Assembly: GCA_030068075.1 (NCBI GenBank)
Contig: CM057827.1
Coordinates: 73,608,500 to 73,672,499 of the forward strand
From: Paguma larvata
Lineage: Eukaryota > Chordata > Mammalia > Carnivora > Viverridae
Direction of reading: 5' to 3'
DNA: 64,000 nucleotides
This document shows, in pieces, positions 48,310 to 61,045 of this stretch. Position 1 is the first letter of the stretch; every line of letters starts with the position of its first letter. The notes under the pieces are model-generated. The model made no database searches. It was not told where the DNA came from and saw nothing but the letters and a program-made list of their open reading frames with translations. Position numbers and translations under genes: made by a program.

Positions 48310-49050
48310 TTTTGAGCTTTTGAAATCTAGAGAAGCTCTATATGTTAGAAATGAAAACATAATAAACAGTAAGCAAAGTGACAACACGAATATAAAATCT
48401 TCAGAAGAAAAATATGTAACTGAAAAAGTCTTTAAAAGATGTTCATTCATACCGCTGATATGGCAAATGCAAATTAAGATAACAAGGTATCATTTTTACC
48501 CATCGTATTTGCAAAATTAAAATTAAATAACAGTAATGGCTGATATTATCCAGTATTGAAGAGAGTGAAATTAATGCCATATATGTTCTTCAGGAGAGTG
48601 AAAAGTAGTACAGAAATTTGGGGAGAAAAAAAATTCTGTCAATATCTGTCTCAGAAATTTCTTCTTCAGGCCTCTGTCCCTTACAAATAATAAACGTCTA
48701 TGGAGCTATGAACAAAATTCAAAATTCAACATTGTTTATTGCAGCATTTGTAACAGTGATAAAATAATTCATGATCTACGTGCTATCGATAGAACATTTT
48801 ATCACTGCATACACGTTTAAAAAATATCATGTATCAGTTGAAAAGGAGTTAGAGCTACATATATTACATGTAAGCAAATCCAAGAATCTCTTCTCTCTTC
48901 TGTCTCTTGCTCTTTCTCTCTTTCCCACCCCACACAGTGGTAGGGAGGTGGGAGTGAAAGAAAGGGGAGACTTTTATTACTTTACATATTTCTATATATT
49001 GAAAAATAAGATAAAATCTGAAATCAAAGATTCTGATTAGAAAATATTCC
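48310..49050 (+). mobile_element. HAL1-like old LINE fragment
   Basis: 'tggcaaatgcaaattaagataacaaggtatcatttt...cccatcgtatttgcaaaatt' near 48460 and 'tgtttattgcagcatttgtaacagtgat' near 48732 fit an ancient L1/HAL1 ORF2-end, strongly diverged. The frame 48771-49040 has no recognised domain. Confidence 0.45.
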
Positions 49051-51640
49051 CTAATTTCTCTGATTTCTCCATATGGAGAAAGTCATGAAAGCAAGGGTAC
49101 TTTTTTTTTGGCAAGGCACCTGCAGCCAAACTTTGCTTAGTGTTCCATTATCCTTCCCATCAACTGGAATACTTCAGGGCTGAGAATACTTATTTCTCAA
49201 TACAACCCAGCTGACATTATTCCAACTATCATCTTTTTTTTTTTTAATTCTCTTTCCTATCCATTGGCTTTCCCCTTCATACCCCATTATCACCTCCAAA
49301 CAACATATTTCTGAGTTCATAATTTCTGGCAAAAGGTTGTGATCCAAGATTTTTAATGATTCCCTCTGTGATTTGACTGCAAGTATCTAAATCCCTAATT
49401 CCCTAAACATCAAAATTTCCTAATGATGGCCAGTGCAACCAGGGGGGTCCCATCTCATTTATTTATTGTCTTGTTTCTATCATGTCTAGAATGGCTCAAT
49501 AGTGCTAGCATGACAGATATGTGTGACTACAGGACCTGAGAATCTACATTTTACAGATGTGTGTAATTCCACTTAAAGTCCATTATACTGAAGGCTTTTT
49601 TCATGCTCCTGTCATCTGTAACACTTGCAAAATCAGTATTTGAGGGTAATTATGTTATTTTTAAGTAATATATCACTTTGCATATATAATGGTATATCAA
49701 TTATATAGAGTAATGCATTTAACAAAGATTTTAAGAATATATGACTAGTTAAAGTTAATCGTGTTTCCCTTTTGGTGTGAACTGATTGTTTTATGTTTTT
49801 CATATTTCTAAATTTCATCAAAAGCATTATTTTTATAATCAGAAAAAATTTTAAAACATGAAAAATTAAATATATAGTAAAATACTTGTTGCAAACCAAC
49901 TCCATTATTGAAAACTTGTTTTTCTTAAACCTGAGGCTATTTGATGTACATGTATACAACAACTATTACTCTCAAAAAAAGTTACATGGATTATAATCAA
50001 AGGGAGTTTTTAGCTGAAATTTAGTAATTTTAAATGAATAATAACTAAGTTGTAGAAAAAAACAAATTCCAAACATCAAATTTTTCATATAAAAATAAAA
50101 TAGTAAGTCATAGGACCTGTGGATATGCACAACCACACAAATTCGCAGAAAGTTTATGTATTTATCATAATAAACAATACATAAACTAGTATAGTATTTA
50201 TTGTACATAAATACTATAGTGAATTTGAAACTACCAATAAGTAAAAAGAAAAACCCAGTTGTAAAAGTCAGCATTTATGAATATTTTGTTGCCTTTACCT
50301 TAAACTAGTTGCTTATAATTTTACTTTTCTACATATATAGATTGTCATATTTTGAATGTACTTTGGTGTCTTTTATCTCTTTTTTATGTCATCATTTTCT
50401 TAGGTTAATGAATCTTTTGGCAAACATCATTTTAACAAAATAATATTTACATTTTGGAATTTTTCTTATTATTTTTTGATATTTATAATTGTTAGTACAT
50501 TTCTACTGACATAGTAAATTTCATTTTATTTAAACTAAACTTTACATATTTAAAAATTAATTGTAAAACTTTTACTCTTGTTAAATTGCCTAAATATACT
50601 CAGTTTATAGAGAAGGCATAAACTATTGAGATAAAGAAAATTCAACAATATCTAAATTTTAAATTATTATGTCTCTTATTTGATAAAAATACTCCTCCAT
50701 GTGTTGAAGAACTGTAGAATCTGAGTCAACAGCAGCTATCATAAGCCCCCACCTTCCTCCTAGGACTAACACCTAGTTTACCTCATGCAGTAGCACCTTA
50801 CAGCTATTGCTCACATAAATACCTAAAAAAACACAAACATGCATATACTCCCTGGAATGCTAATAATTTGATCTCAGGGAAGTAATTTCCTTGTACTCAA
50901 TTTGACAGGACAAAAGAGGGAGTCACCTGAATGTATGAATTACCCTTTTATCATGTTTATATAATTAAGAGCATAATTTCTGCCCATGTGTCCACAGCTA
51001 TGACTTAATATGAGAAATGATTATACACAATAATAAGCTGAACATAAATGTATTACAGGTAGGCAGACACCCAGGAAACTTAGGCAAGGGTCAGTGAACT
51101 AGCAATAAGCCCAAACTGGAAGTGATCCTTCCTCCACTCATTTGCACAGGGTAGAGCTCCACAAGAGTTACACTGACAGAAAAGGGCACACACAGGGTTA
51201 TTATAGTAGCCTAACCATCTACATAGGTCAACTTCCCATTCCAAATTAAAACCCCCTATAAATGCTAAGGCCTGTTCACCGGAATCTTAAATTCTACCTT
51301 CCAGGTTTTTTCCTGAAGATTTTTATTAAAAATTAATATTTCAGGGAAATGTTAAATTATATCTTGTGACTCAATGTAAAAATGAAGAGAGAAGGAAAAT
51401 ACTGACTGATGGAAGACAGAGAAGCATAAAGTCAAAGTTACAGTCCCAGACCTTCGTGCTCCAAGATATCTTGGATACTTCATCATTGTCTTAAAGTTAG
51501 AACTATTCAAGAACATATATTCAATATCAGCTAAGGAGAAAAAAATTTCTTCTAACTAAACAACCAGGATATATCCTAGAGAAAAACATCTCCTTTGAAA
51601 TAGGAAGATTCTTGCGTTTTGTGTGAAATAGCTCACCCAC
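49051..51640. other. Upstream region of OR4Q2, no gene recognised
   Basis: Strongly AT-rich, with a T12 run near 49234. The minus-strand frames 49633-49962 and 49972-50274 encode hydrophobic, low-complexity translations with no OR or other signature. A leader exon of OR4Q2 is likely somewhere here, but I could not place it. Confidence 0.45.
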
Positions 51641-51662
51641 TTTCAATGTTACTAATGCTTCT

Positions 51663-51695
51663 TGTTTAATTTATTTGACAAGTGACCCAAGCCAA
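51663..51695 (+). other. Possible splice acceptor and 5' UTR of OR4Q2
   Basis: A T-rich tract (tgcttcttgtttaattt) leads to an AG at 51681-51682, 13 bases before the ATG. The acceptor is AAG rather than CAG, so it is weaker than the one upstream of OR4K15. Confidence 0.3.
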
Positions 51696-52628
51696 ATGGA
51701 TGAAAACCAAACACAGGTGGTGAGAGACTTTGTCCTGGCAGGCTTCTCACAGACACCATCTACTGAGACAGGACTATTTGTACTATTTCTTTTCTTCTAT
51801 GTGTCCACGTGGATAGGCAATGTCCTCATCATGGTCACAGTGGCCTCTGATAATTATCTGAATTCATCACCTATGTATTTCCTTCTTGGCAACCTCTCTT
51901 TCCTGGACTTATGTTATTCAACAGTAACTACCCCTAAGCTTCTGGCTGACTTTCTTGATGATGACAAGATCATTCACTATGATCAATGCATTGCACAGCT
52001 CTTCTTTCTGCATTTTGTAGGGGCAGCTGAGATGTTCCTGCTCACAGTGATGGCATATGATCGCTATGTTGCAATTTGTCGCCCCCTGCATTATACCACT
52101 ATCATGAGTCGAGGATTATGCTGTATGTTGGTAGCTGCTTCCTGGATGGGAGGATTTGTGCACTCTACTGTCCAGACAATTCTCACTATCCGTCTGCCCT
52201 TTTGTGGGCCAAACCATGTGGACAACTTCTTTTGTGATGTTCCTCCTGTCATCAAACTTGCATGTACAGACACCTTTGTCATTGAATTGCTAATGGTATC
52301 TAACAGTGGGTTGATCTCCACCAGCTCCTTTGTGGTGCTGGTTTCTTCCTACTCCACTATTCTGGTCAAGATTCGCTCCAAGGAGGGAAGGAGAAAGGCC
52401 CTCTCCACCTGTGGCTCCCACCTCATGGTGGTAACACTCTTCTTTGGACCTTGTATTTTCATCTATGCCCGTCCTTTCTCCACTTTTTCAGTGGACAAGA
52501 TGGTGTCTGTACTCTACAATGTTATTACCCCCATGCTGAATCCCCTCATCTATACACTTAGGAACAAAGAGGTCAAGTCAGCCATGCAGAAACTGTGGGA
52601 TAGGAGTGGACTTACCTGGAATAAGTAG
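51696..52628 (+). CDS. OR4Q2: Olfactory receptor, family 4 subfamily Q (OR4Q2)
   Basis: Intact class II olfactory receptor of 310 residues, coding exon without breaks; an odorant GPCR of olfactory cilia, expected to couple to Golf. The open frame extends seven codons upstream to a TTG, but the eukaryotic start is the ATG at 51696, giving MDENQT, which matches OR4Q2 as I remember it. Landmarks: sequon N4; GN 41-42; PMYFLL 59-64; C98 and C180 (likely disulfide), C170, C190; MAYDRYVAIC 119-128; SY 218-219; the canonical KALSTCGSH 234-242; PMLNPLIY 279-286; LRNKEV 288-293. It carries one residue more than OR4K15 in the first intracellular loop (NSSPMY). From memory, human OR4Q2 is a gene/pseudogene polymorphism; here nothing is broken. 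Ligand unknown. Confidence 0.92.
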   Translation: MDENQTQVVRDFVLAGFSQTPSTETGLFVLFLFFYVSTWIGNVLIMVTVASDNYLNSSPMYFLLGNLSFLDLCYSTVTTPKLLADFLDDDKIIHYDQCIAQLFFLHFVGAAEMFLLTVMAYDRYVAICRPLHYTTIMSRGLCCMLVAASWMGGFVHSTVQTILTIRLPFCGPNHVDNFFCDVPPVIKLACTDTFVIELLMVSNSGLISTSSFVVLVSSYSTILVKIRSKEGRRKALSTCGSHLMVVTLFFGPCIFIYARPFSTFSVDKMVSVLYNVITPMLNPLIYTLRNKEVKSAMQKLWDRSGLTWNK

Positions 52629-53237
52629 GATACAAAAGCAGTTAAGGTGAGTTTCTGAAAACAAGAAATCTGAAATTAAAATACCTTTTTACTAAGGAGT
52701 TAAGAGTAGGTAGCCTAGTTGTTTTGTTTTCTTCCACTAAATCATAATACTATGTATGGCACTATAATCAAACTCAGAAAACTCCTTTCATACTGAATTT
52801 TTCTGTCTTCTGCTTCCTTTTTCTTCCCTGAAGCATCTGTTTTCTGTTTTTCTATCAATCTTCCTTTGTTCTTCCATTCTATCCATTCATCTGATTGAAC
52901 CTTATTGCATCCATTCTTTCCATTTAGTTTGCTGCCACACACTGGTACAAACCACCCTTTCCAAACTCTCACCACTTTTCTTCACCTTGTCTTTGTTTTT
53001 ATTTTCTTCTCAATTTTCACATTCTAGCCAGATGTCTGCGATGAACTGGATAAGGGATATATATGTGTTTCTCACTGTCACAGAATATTTATATGGTCAC
53101 CAATTAGATGAATTAGAGTAAATCTGATTTATATGATTGTATAAAAACACACTAATGGGATTTATCAGTTAGTTTCAACTCTTCACCACACCACTAAATA
53201 CCACCTCATAATGCAATTAAGAAAGGAATTGCCTACA
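52629..53237. other. Intergenic 3' of OR4Q2
   Basis: No repeat recognised and no clear AATAAA within the first 150 bases after the stop. The minus-strand frame 52742-52975 is lysine/glutamate-rich and has no recognised domain. Confidence 0.45.
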
Positions 53238-53515
53238 GTCTCCTGGATGGCACAGTCAGTTAAGCATCCAACTTTAGGTCAGATCATGATGTCATGGTTC
53301 TTGAGGCTCTGGTCATGATGATATTATAGTCTTTGAGTTCGAGCCCTGTGTCAGGATCTGTGCTGACAGTTCAGAGCCTGGAGCCTGCTTTGGATTCTGT
53401 CTCCCTCTCTTTCTTCCCCTCACCTACTCACACTCTTTTTTCTCCAAAAACAAACAAACAAACAAACAAACAAAACCAAAAAAACAAAACAAAAAAACCT
53501 GAAAAACAAAAGCAT
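53238..53515 (+). mobile_element. CAN-SINE, diverged, with internal duplication
   Basis: Head 'tcctggatggcacagtcag'. The body contains a repeat of the B-box region ('atcatgatgtcatggttcttgag' then 'gtcatgatgatattatagtctttgag'). Tail of (AAAC)n and A-rich units from 53450. Confidence 0.82.
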
Positions 53516-53539
53516 AAAAAAAAGCAATTGCCTAACAGT

Positions 53540-53755
53540 GTGTGTTCAACTAACTTTCTTTGAATTACAAGCTAAGTGAATCTAGACAAGTCATTTAAAT
53601 TAATGAAGCTCTAATTTCCTTCACTGTAGCATGCACAGAATGATGCGTACTTCTAATTGCCCTTGTGAGGGCTAAAATGGCAAGACGTGAATGTATTTAG
53701 TTTGGTGCTTGATTCATAACAGGACTTTACCACTATTTATTCATTAAATTTCATT
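53540..53755 (+). repeat. MIR SINE remnant
   Basis: MIR landmarks in order: 'ctagacaagtcatttaaa', 'ctaatttccttcactgtag', 'gtgagggctaaaatggcaagacgtgaatgtatttag', 'ttggtgcttgattcataacagg'. Confidence 0.6.
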
Positions 53756-54932
53756 TTTCAATGACAGAAATATACAGATGGTGAAATTTAAACTGGTTGA
53801 TTTGCCTTATGGAAAAAACAGTTATGATCTACTGTAACTAGTTTAGAGAGGACGCTAGAAAGTATACAGAAATGAGCCATAACACCATGACATTTTCATT
53901 ATTAATGTGAGACACAATTTATATTACTAACACCATTATCACAAAAAAAAAAAACCGTTATTGACATTGGTTATCCTCAGAATTATACTAAGGCTAATTC
54001 ATAGGATTATGTACTTCTTACTAAAATTTTATAATCAGAGATGGGAAAATTGAATTTGCATTCAAGTTAAGAACAAACTAGACACAAAACATAAGTCTAA
54101 AATACAATTGGACTATAAACCAGTTTTTATTTTTACATCTTTTTAAAGTAAGCAAATTATAGAAGCAATTTCAGCAACTTATTTGTGTAACATGGAGATA
54201 GAAGCCAGGAATGTTAGGTAAATTCATTGAGGACTGAAGTTTTGTCTCTATTATCTTTATATCCCTGAGGCTTACTTTCTAAAATGTCTGAAATAAAAAA
54301 GATTCAATAAAAACATGTTCGGTAAATGAAGGAGGTTTTTATACGTTCTCTGGTCAATGTGGTAAGAATTAAGGAAGAGAAATTTCAGAGTTGTTTTCTT
54401 TTCCCATATTTGGAAAGAGAAATCAGAGATATTACAGAAGACTTAATGAAAAAATTTTATAACAGTCATCAAAAACCTATGGATATACCACTATTATTGT
54501 TAGAGAAGTCAGCTATCACTATATTAAATAATTAAGTAATCAAATGCACAATACAAACAACTTTAAATCATGTGATTTTCCTCTATGGAATCAAAGAAGT
54601 GTGTATTTGAATTCTTAGCACTCTAGTAACAGTATTACAAATGGAGGATATACTTGAGGTCAAAATTCAGCAAAATTGAGGCAATCATGACACAATCCAG
54701 TTTAGTCTTCACTATAAATTAATACAGAGAGGCTCTCTAGTGCTGCTAGGAATTTCCCGCTAATCAATGATATATGGAAAACAGTGAAATGAGAATGTAA
54801 ATAACTGCTCAATATTTTGGAGTAGAAGGAAAAGATAAAAAATGAGATAAAATCAATGTTCTGAGGAAATATAAAGAAACATAACGGAAAATCCTATAAG
54901 ATAAATTGAAAATGTGTCTAAATATAAATATA
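53756..54932. other. Intergenic, possible L2 debris
   Basis: Around 54225-54310 the text ('aggactgaagttttgtctctattatctttatatccctgagg') resembles an L2 3' end. The frame 54326-54535 has no domain I recognise. Otherwise nothing. Confidence 0.4.
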
Positions 54933-55101
54933 GGGGCACCTGGGTGGCTTAGTAGGTAGAGCGGTTGAGCATCCCACTTCAGCTCAGGTCATGATCTCAT
55001 GATTTCAGAGTTCTAGCCCCACATCAGGCTCTCTGCTGCTGGCACAAAGCCTGCTTTGGATCCTCAGTTCCCCCGCCTCTCTGTTCCTTCCCTGCTTATG
55101 T

Positions 55102-55135
<34 letters not shown>

Positions 55136-55160
55136 AAAGTGAATAAACATTAAAAAATAA
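54933..55160 (+). mobile_element. CAN-SINE
   Basis: Head GGGGCACCTGGGTGGCTTAG, (CT)n at 55103-55135, tail 'gtgaataaacattaaaaaataa'. Confidence 0.92.
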
Positions 55161-55464
55161 TTACATTATAAATAACGCTCTCTAGAAATTCTCAAAAAAA
55201 AAAAAGACAAAAAAGGATTGTTTTTGTGTATTTAAACAAATACTCAGATATTGTTCACCATACAAGTGATTTTAAATTGTTTTTTCTTCTTATCCTTTTC
55301 AAAAGCTGCTTTCATTTCAACATTAAACTCTATGAGTAAAGAGAGGTAGGTGTATAATAAGAATACTGAGACATAAAGTTAAAGTTGATTGATACATATA
55401 AATCTCAAATCCAGTATCTAATGCTCTTATTCAAACAAAAGATGAAACCTCAGATTTTAAACAA

Positions 55465-56588
55465 AAATTTTTACCCAGTAGTGGAAATACTGGATCATAT
55501 GGTATTTTTATTTTTATTTTTTTGAGAAAGCTCCATACTATTTTCCACAGTGGCTGCATGAATTTGCATTCCCATCAACAATGCATAAGTGTTCCTTTAT
55601 CTCTACATCCTTATCAATACTTGCTATTTCTTCTCTTTTGATTTTAGCCATTCTGACAGGTATAAGGTGATATCTCATTGTGGTTTTGATGTGCATTTCC
55701 CTGATTATAAGTGATGTTGAGCATCTTTTCATGTGTCTGCTGGCCATCTGTATGTATTCTTCAGAAAAATGGTCCTTTGCCATTTTAATTGGATTAATTG
55801 ACGATTGTTTTTGGTGTTGAATTCTCTAAGTTCTTTACATATTTTGGATATTAACCCTTTAACCGATATATCATTCACAAATATCTTCTCCCATTGAGTA
55901 GGTTGCCTTTTTGTTTTGTTGATGGTCTCTATCAAAGTAAAGTTTTTGTACAGTGATAAAGTCCCAATAGGTTAATTTTGCTTTTGTTTTCCTTGCCTTT
56001 GGAGACATAAATAGAAAAATGTTGCTACAGACAATGTCAAAGAAATTACTGCCTGTGTTCTCCTCTGGGAATTTTATGGTTTCACACTTATGACTTTAAT
56101 TCATTATGAGTTTATTTCGTGTATGGTGTGAGAAAGTGGTCCACTTTCATTCTTTGGCATGTAGTTGTTCAGTTTTCCTAGTACCATTTGTTAAAAGATA
56201 GTGTCTTTTTCCCATTGTATATTCTTGCTTTCTTTGTCATAAATTGACCATAAATGTGTAGGTTTATTTCTTGATTCTTCTGTTGCAATGATTCATGTGC
56301 CTATTTTTGTGACATACCATACTGTTCTGATTACTACAGCTTTGTAGTATTTCTGAAATCTAGGATTATAATACCTCCAGCTTTGCTCTTCTATTTCAAA
56401 ATTGCTTTGGCTATTCAGGGTCTTTTCCAGTTATTCAAACAAAACGAAAACATGAATTTGAAAAGATATATGTACCCATATGTTCACTGCAGCATTATTT
56501 ACAACACCCAAGATATGGAAGCAACTGAAATATGTTCATCCATAGATAAATGATAAAAAATATGTGGATTGTGTATATATATACATAT

Positions 56589-56639
<51 letters not shown>

Positions 56640-57025
56640 CTTTCTCTCACAAACAATGGAATATTAGCCATAAAAAATAATGAGATCTTGCCATTTTCAA
56701 CAACATGAGTAGACCTAGAGGGAATAATGCTAAGTGAAATAACTCAGAGAAAGACAAATACAATGTTACACTCATATGTGAAATTAAAAAAAAAAATAGA
56801 ACAAAGAGAAACATAGAAAAAAAAAAAAACTCTTAAACACAGAGAACAGGTGGTTGCCAGAAGAGAGATGGGTGGGAGAGGGATGAAACAGATAAAGTGG
56901 ATTCACAGTAAATTTATCATGATGAGCATTGAGTAATGCATTGAACTGCTGAATTATTATACTGTAAAACTGAAACTAACTATAACACTGTATGTTAATT
57001 ATACATCAATAATAAAAATCATTCT
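55465..57025. mobile_element. LINE-1 with 5' inversion (twin priming)
   Basis: 55465-56435 is L1 ORF2 C-terminal sequence in minus orientation. 56440-57025 is the directly following ORF2-end and 3' UTR in plus orientation, including a (CA)n at 56590-56636. The L1 text that stops at 55470 (reverse of 'ccactactgggtaaaa') resumes at 56441 ('aaaacgaaaacatgaatttgaaaag'), so the two halves are one element. The minus frames 55538-55935 are ORF2 relics. Confidence 0.85.
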
Positions 57026-57029
57026 AACC

Positions 57030-57845
57030 AATGTTGACAGTATGGTTCAGTTTATAATTAAATCACAAATTATCCCTAAAATTTCATTCTCTTAATGCAA
57101 CAAGTATTTATTATTCATTTCTACCACGTTATTAATATAGGGTGCAGATCAGCAGTTGGTCCCTGGTCCACCTCTACTTGAGATTCTATTATCATTAGGG
57201 TAGGGGAAAAGGCATGTAGTGAATCTCACACTAGTTTTGAATCTCCACCTATTGCACTGGGCAAGTGAATTATACCAGTAAGTTCAATAATTTGAATAAA
57301 ATTTCCTGAACACTACAACTATTCGAGGCAGTAAGCTGAGACATATTAAAAATATTAAATCTATTCTTAAAATCATTCCCACAAAGAAAATCCACTAGCG
57401 AATTCTTCAAACATATAAGGATGTAACTCTTCCTATGAAAAATGGAAAACAAATTTTAAGCCTTTTTATGCTGTCAGCTTATTTTTAATTCTAAACTGTA
57501 ACAATGAGGTTTAATAAAGGAAATTAATTTCACCTATGAACATGAATGTAATGATCCTTAGTAAAATATTACCAAAATTAATCTGTTGATAAATAAAAAA
57601 AGATAATACAACTTGTATTATTTCAGGCATGTAATGTTGGTTTAACATTTGAAAATTAATTTATGTAATTAACCATGTTTACATATTGAGAGATATAGTA
57701 AAATATTTGATAAAATTCACACCAATTCAATAAAAAACTTGTAAATTACCAAAAACAAAGAATCTTATACCGGGAAATATTTAATCTTATAAAGACTATT
57801 TATACAAATATCTAAAATAAATATTGTGCTCACTATTGAATATTA
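57030..57845. other. Intergenic, nothing recognised
   Basis: AT-rich; no repeat, OR motif or coding signal recognised. The frame 57270-57452 (minus) is featureless. Confidence 0.45.
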
Positions 57846-58385
57846 AAAACCTTCACCTTAACAATGTATAGATACACACACACACTGGAATATTATTCAG
57901 CCATGAGAATAAATGAAATCTTGCCATTTGTGGCAATTTGGATGGACCCCGAAGGCACTATGCTAAGGGAAATAAATCAGAGAAAGAGAAATACTGTGTG
58001 ATATCACTTATATGTGGAATCTAAAAACATAAGCTTAAAGTAGGTAAAAATACAATGTTATTTATCAGAGGCTTGGGTTTGGGGGAACTCAGAAAAGTTG
58101 GTCAAAGGGTACCACTTCTAGTTATAAGACAAATAAGTTTTGGGGTCCTAATGTATAGCCTGAGATTATATTTAATAATAATGTATTATATATTTTAAGA
58201 TTGCTAAGAATGCAGATATTAAACTAACCACAATAAAAGGTAATTATGTAATGTGAAGAAGGTGTTGACTAACACTATAGTGGTAATCATTTTGAAAAAT
58301 ATGTGAGTCAATACACTTTATACCCTAAATTTACACAACATATGTAACGTGATATGTCAATTATAGCTCAACAAAGCTGTGAAAA
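57846..58385 (+). mobile_element. LINE-1 3' end fragment
   Basis: Starts with '(ca)n tggaatattattcagccatgag', the ORF2 terminal phrase, and runs through the 3' UTR to 'gtcaattatagctcaacaaagctg' and a short A-tail. Confidence 0.8.
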
Positions 58386-59740
58386 AAGAGATATGCTTAA
58401 GACTCTATAGATACATCAAAATAAAATTGCAAATTTTCAAGTAAGCCTCAGGACAGCAGGAAAACGAAAAGAGAGAAATGAAAAATGAGGGAACATAAAC
58501 TAAAAAATAAATTGGGAGACTCAGACCTAGTGTATCAACATTTCATTAAATATAAATAGTTTAAATTCACCAATTTAAGGAGAGAAGTTGGCAAAGTGGG
58601 AAAAATGACCCTTTAATGCCATCTATAAGAAACTTAATTCAAATATAATGATACAGTAGTTGAAAATTAATGTTAGACCATGTAAACACCTGTAGAAGCT
58701 GGAATAACTGTATTAATATCAGATTCATTTGGAACAAAGAAAATTACTAGAGGAATTGAAGGACATTACACAATAACAAAAGGGACAGTCCAAGAAGAAA
58801 TAGCAATCCTAAATGTGTATATACATCAAACAAGAGAACTTCAAAATATATAAAGCAAAAACTGATATGGCTGAAAGTAAAAATAGACAAATTCACAATA
58901 ATATTTAGAGAATTCAGCACCCCTCTTCAACAACTGATAGAACAACCAGATGGAAATTCATCAAGTATATAGAATTTGACTCTACCATCAACTGACAGAA
59001 CTTCATCAACGTTTATTAGTATACTTCATCCAGCTATAGCAGAATATATATTCTTTTCAACTACAAAACAATTAGCACAACAGACCATACCTCAGGTCAT
59101 TAAAATACCTCAAAAAATTTAAGACGATTAAAGGCTGTTCTCTAACTAGGATTCACTCAATTGGAAAGCAAGAATAGGAAGATAATTAGATAATTTCCAA
59201 ACCCTTAGAAACTAAATAAAACACTTTTTAATAATTCATGAGTCATAGCAGACATTTCAAGTAAAATAAAAAATATATATGACTTGAAAAAATATATTGG
59301 ACTGAATGAAGATGCAAATGCGACATACTAGAATTCATGGAAGTTAAATGAACACTGAAAAGGAAATTTATACCATTAAAAAAGCCTTAAATTAGTTATA
59401 TAAGTCCCCACATCAAGAAGCTGGAAAAATAAGAGCAAATAAATCCAAAGCAAGAAAAAGTACATAATAAAGAAAAGAGTAGGAATCAATGAGATTGAAA
59501 GGAAAAAGGAATCAACGAGATTGAAAGGAAAAAAAAAAAAAACAATAGAGAATGTCATGATATAAAAAGCTGGTTCTTTGAAAAGAACAATAAAATAAAC
59601 TTCTAGCAAGACTAAGGGGAAAAAAAGATAAGAGATAAATCACCAATGTCAGAAATAAAACAGGGAATGTCACTACATAGCTTGCAGATATCAATGATAA
59701 GGGAATATGACACATGTAAATTTGACAACTTATACAATAT
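58386..59740 (+). mobile_element. LINE-1 ORF2 N-terminal (endonuclease) fragment
   Basis: Diverged ORF2 5' part: 'accctttaatgccatctataagaaact' near 58608, 'attacacaataacaaaagggacagtcca' near 58765, 'ttcagcacccctcttcaacaactgatag' near 58913. Reading frames are destroyed. The minus frames 59376-59715 are shadows. Confidence 0.65.
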
Positions 59741-60150
59741 GGTCCTCATTCTCACCTAAATGTCCATCAACTGGATGAAGGGATAAAGAAGACGTGGTTT
59801 ATATATACAATGGAATGCTACTTGGCAATGAGAAAGAATGAAATCACGCCATTTGCAGCAATGTGGATGGAATTGCAAGGTATTAAGCTAAGTGAAATAA
59901 GTCAAAGAAAGATATCATATGTTTTCACTCATATGTGGAACTTGAGAAACTTAACAGAAGACCATGGGGGAGCGAAGGGTGAAAGAAACAGTTACAAATA
60001 GAGAGGGAGGCAAACCATAAAAGACTCTTAAATATAGAGAACAAACTGATAGTTGAACGGAGGCAATGAATCATGGGAATCTACCCCCCAAAACCAACAG
60101 CACACTGTATACACTGTATGTTAGCTAACTTGACAATAAATTATATTAAA
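59741..60150 (+). mobile_element. LINE-1 3' end, carnivore type
   Basis: ORF2 end ('atgtccatcaactggatgaag', 'caatggaatgctacttggcaatgag') and 3' UTR to 'cttgacaataaattatattaaaa'. Less diverged than its neighbours. The frame 59810-60001 is its ORF2 terminus. Confidence 0.8.
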
Positions 60151-60511
60151 AAAATTACTTACATTAAAAGCTTCATTACACAAAATAATTTGACTTAAAA
60201 GCTATTTAAATAATTATGTTAAAGAAAAACATTAATATTGCCCAGAAGAGGAAGCAGCTGAATTCTTAATGATTGCAGGTAAAGAAAATATATTTAAGAT
60301 GTCTTCGACTTCACAGCAATGTCTCAGTGACCTACTCTTCTGTCCATAAACAACATTTTTTCTGAGGTCACAGTGTTTGAATTAATATCCTAGTGATGTT
60401 TTTCTGAGAATGCATCATGGTCCATTAACAGAGACTTCTCACATAAACAAATCCTTCTAAACATCCTTTAATAGCAACTATTCTTGTAGATGGATAATGT
60501 CGACAATTATC

Positions 60512-60702
60512 CAGTGGTTCTCAGTCACAACTGTGAATTAGAATTATCTGAAGCAGCTTATAGTAAAAAGCATGTTTCTGGAATTAATTCCCAGAATTCT
60601 AATTCAGCAAAGCAAGGATGGATTCAAATTATTTGCATTTTTAAAAGTATCCCAGGTGATTTCAATGGTAGGCAGTTGTCATATGACATTTGAAAAACAC
60701 TG
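60512..60702 (+). mobile_element. MER5A-type hAT element
   Basis: Starts CAGTGGTTCTCAGTCAC, ends 'atttgaaaaacactg' and has the internal MER5A phrases 'attagaattatctgaagcagctt' and 'tttaaaagtatcccaggtgatttcaatg'. At 191 bases it is the full MER5A length. The open frame 60490-60693 over it is chance. Confidence 0.85.
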
Positions 60703-60799
60703 TATTCTGTAGTTTACTTACCTTATTTCAAAATAGGAAAGTGAGTTTCACAAACACTTCTTCAAAATTCAAAGAATTTCCTTTATTTAAATCTATGGG

Positions 60800-61045
60800 T
60801 AATTTAAGAAACAAAGAGAAAAGAGAGAGAGAGGCAAACCAACAGACTCTTAACTAGAGAGAACAAACTGTTAGCAGAGGGGAGGTTGGTGGGGCGATGG
60901 GTAAAACAGGTGATGGGGATTAAGGAATGCACTTATGAGTTCCCAGTGTTGTATGAAAGCATTGACTCACTTCACTATATTGTACACCGGAAAGTAATAT
61001 TACACTGTATGTTTACTGGAAATTAAATAAAAACTTTAAAAAAAT
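60800..61045 (+). mobile_element. LINE-1 3' UTR fragment
   Basis: Starts at 'aagaaacaaagagaaaagag', with a G-rich patch (60880-60920), 'gtacaccggaaagtaatattacactgtatg' and an A-rich end. A severely 5'-truncated copy. Confidence 0.75.

Noticed and set aside
51675..51695. Seven-codon N-terminal extension of OR4Q2 starting at TTG
   Set aside because: TTG is not a usual mammalian start. The ATG at 51696 gives the family-typical N-terminus with the sequon at N4.
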